From Perognathus longimembris pacificus (taxonomy: Eukaryota; Chordata; Mammalia; Rodentia; Heteromyidae), in contig NW_025957098.1 in the NCBI RefSeq assembly GCF_023159225.1, positions 1-64,000 on the forward strand: a DNA stretch of 64,000 nucleotides. The letters run 5' to 3'. The notes under the pieces are model-generated. The model was not told the origin of the DNA, did not search any database, and saw only the letters and a list, made by a program, of their open reading frames with translations. Position numbers and translations under genes: made by a program. Positions 63,105-64,000 of the stretch are shown piece after piece; position 1 is the stretch's first letter, and every line of letters begins with the position of its first letter.

Positions 63105-64000
63105 GAGCCTATATCTCTCTTCCAGCACCCCAAGCGATTGAATCTAGGACAGCGGAGTTTATTCCGCTATGGCCACGATCCTACCCTACAAGCTGCAGCT
63201 GTCTCATTCACTCGGAGATATTCCTGATATACAGCTACTTACCTCGTTGTGCGTATAGCCTTTATTTCTCTCTTCCAGCACATAAAGCAGATCCTTCGAG
63301 AAGAGCGAGTTCACTCGCTATGTCCCACCAGGCTACCTTAACAAGCTGCAGCTGTTCTCATTCACCGTGGAGCTATTTCCTGGTGCGAAGAGGACTCAAA
63401 GGAGTCTTGATCTCTCTTCCAGCACCTAAGCGATTGAAAAGGACAGCGGAGTTTATTCGCTATGGCCCCACGATCCTACCCAAACAAGCTGCAGCTGTTC
63501 TCATTCACCGAGGAGATATTCCCTGATATACAGATCCTTACCTGCGTTGTTCGTACAGATATCAATGAGCCTTTATCTCTCTTCCAGCACCATAAAGCAG
63601 ATCCTATGGAGAATAGCCGAGTTCACTCGCTATGTCCCGACCAGGCTACCTTAACAAGTTGCAGCTGTTCTCATTCACCGTGGAGCTATTTCCTGCTGGT
63701 GCCTAGAGGACACAGGTGAACCTTTATCTCTCTTCCAGCAACACTAAGCACATCCTACCTCTGAAAAGCGGGGGTCACTCGCTAAGACCCGACCTTCGTA
63801 CATGAACAAGCTGCAGCTGTACGAATTCACCGTGGAGATATTTCCTAATATTTGCTACTTACCCCGCTGGTGCGAAGAGGACACAAATGAGCCTTTATCT
63901 CTCTTCCAGCACCCAACGCCGATTGAATCTAGGACAGCGGAGTTTATTCGCTATGGCCCCACGAGCCTACCTATCAAGCTGCAGCTGTAATCATTCAGCT
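63105..64000 (+). repeat. B HOR copy 21: hybrid 10-mer, cut by the window end
   Basis: Order seen: m1/m8, m9, m10/m5, m6, m7 and part of m8/m10. It starts 18,171 bp after copy 12. The array clearly continues beyond the window. Confidence 0.85.

Larger units (their letters stand above)
21769..64000 (+). repeat. Satellite array B: about 256 monomers of nominal 171 bp in higher-order repeats
   Basis: Nearly every monomer opens GAGCCTTTATCTCTCTTCC followed by AGCAC, and contains AACAAGCTGCAGCTGTTC, CATTCACCGTGGAGATATTT, CCTGATATACAGCTACTTAC and GAGGACACAAAT. A majority sequence assembled by eye is 171 bp; real monomers run from about 143 to 207 bp. Fourteen monomer types recur in fixed order (m1-m14), with shortened variants. 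The array runs off the window end. Short open frames appear at the same place in each HOR copy and drift with indels, so they are not genes. No other element interrupts the array. Confidence 0.97.

Noticed and set aside
21786..64000. Identity with primate alpha satellite, suggested by the 171-bp length
   Set aside because: I see no alpha-satellite sequence words in either array. The equal length probably reflects nucleosome-scale spacing.

Overview
The window is essentially all satellite DNA. I see no protein-coding or functional RNA gene on either strand. The only non-satellite sequence is one SINE at 20908-21129. Its left part is ID/tRNA-Ala-like and its right part is a second, non-ID unit, which matches what I know of IDL-Geo, a SINE described from geomyoid rodents (kangaroo rats, pocket mice, pocket gophers). 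I therefore read the window as a centromeric or pericentromeric block of a geomyoid rodent. The species cannot be told from this sequence.

Layout. (1) Array A, 1-21754: about 63 head-to-tail copies of an A/T-rich 342-343 bp unit. Each unit is an old dimer of two related 171-bp halves (A1 and A2). The array carries nested multi-unit duplications (offsets of 4, 5, 6, 7, 9 and 14 units) and the one SINE insertion, which has a 17-bp target-site duplication. (2) Junction, 21755-21768: a 14-bp scrap of A sequence, then an abrupt switch. (3) Array B, 21769-64000 and running off the end: about 256 monomers, nominally 171 bp, richer in G, C and CpG, arranged in a higher-order repeat (HOR). The basic HOR is a 14-mer (m1-m14, 2361 bp in the first copy). 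It alternates mostly with shorter 10-mers built from hybrid monomers, so the working unit over most of the array is a 24-mer of about 4.0 kb. Copies 9-17 form a block of about 18.2 kb that starts again at copy 18.

The main observation is that A and B are not independent satellites. The reverse complement of A aligns along its whole length with B: same 171-bp period, the same AAATGAGC-TTTATCTCTC box, the same CCTTAACAAGCT-CAGCTGTT dyad and the same CCTGATATACAGCT box in the same order. They are two diverged branches of one family in opposite orientation, meeting at 21.76 kb. The many short open frames repeated through both arrays are by-products of the repeats, not genes.

The second observation concerns assembly quality or array history. 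Several B copies (notably about 33.3-35.1, 43.0-43.5, 44.7-45.6, 49.9-53.6 and 56.8-58.1 kb) carry many small deletions and also look more like the family consensus than the intact copies do. This could be ancestral or homogenised sequence, or an assembly or polishing artefact. Raw long reads would decide.
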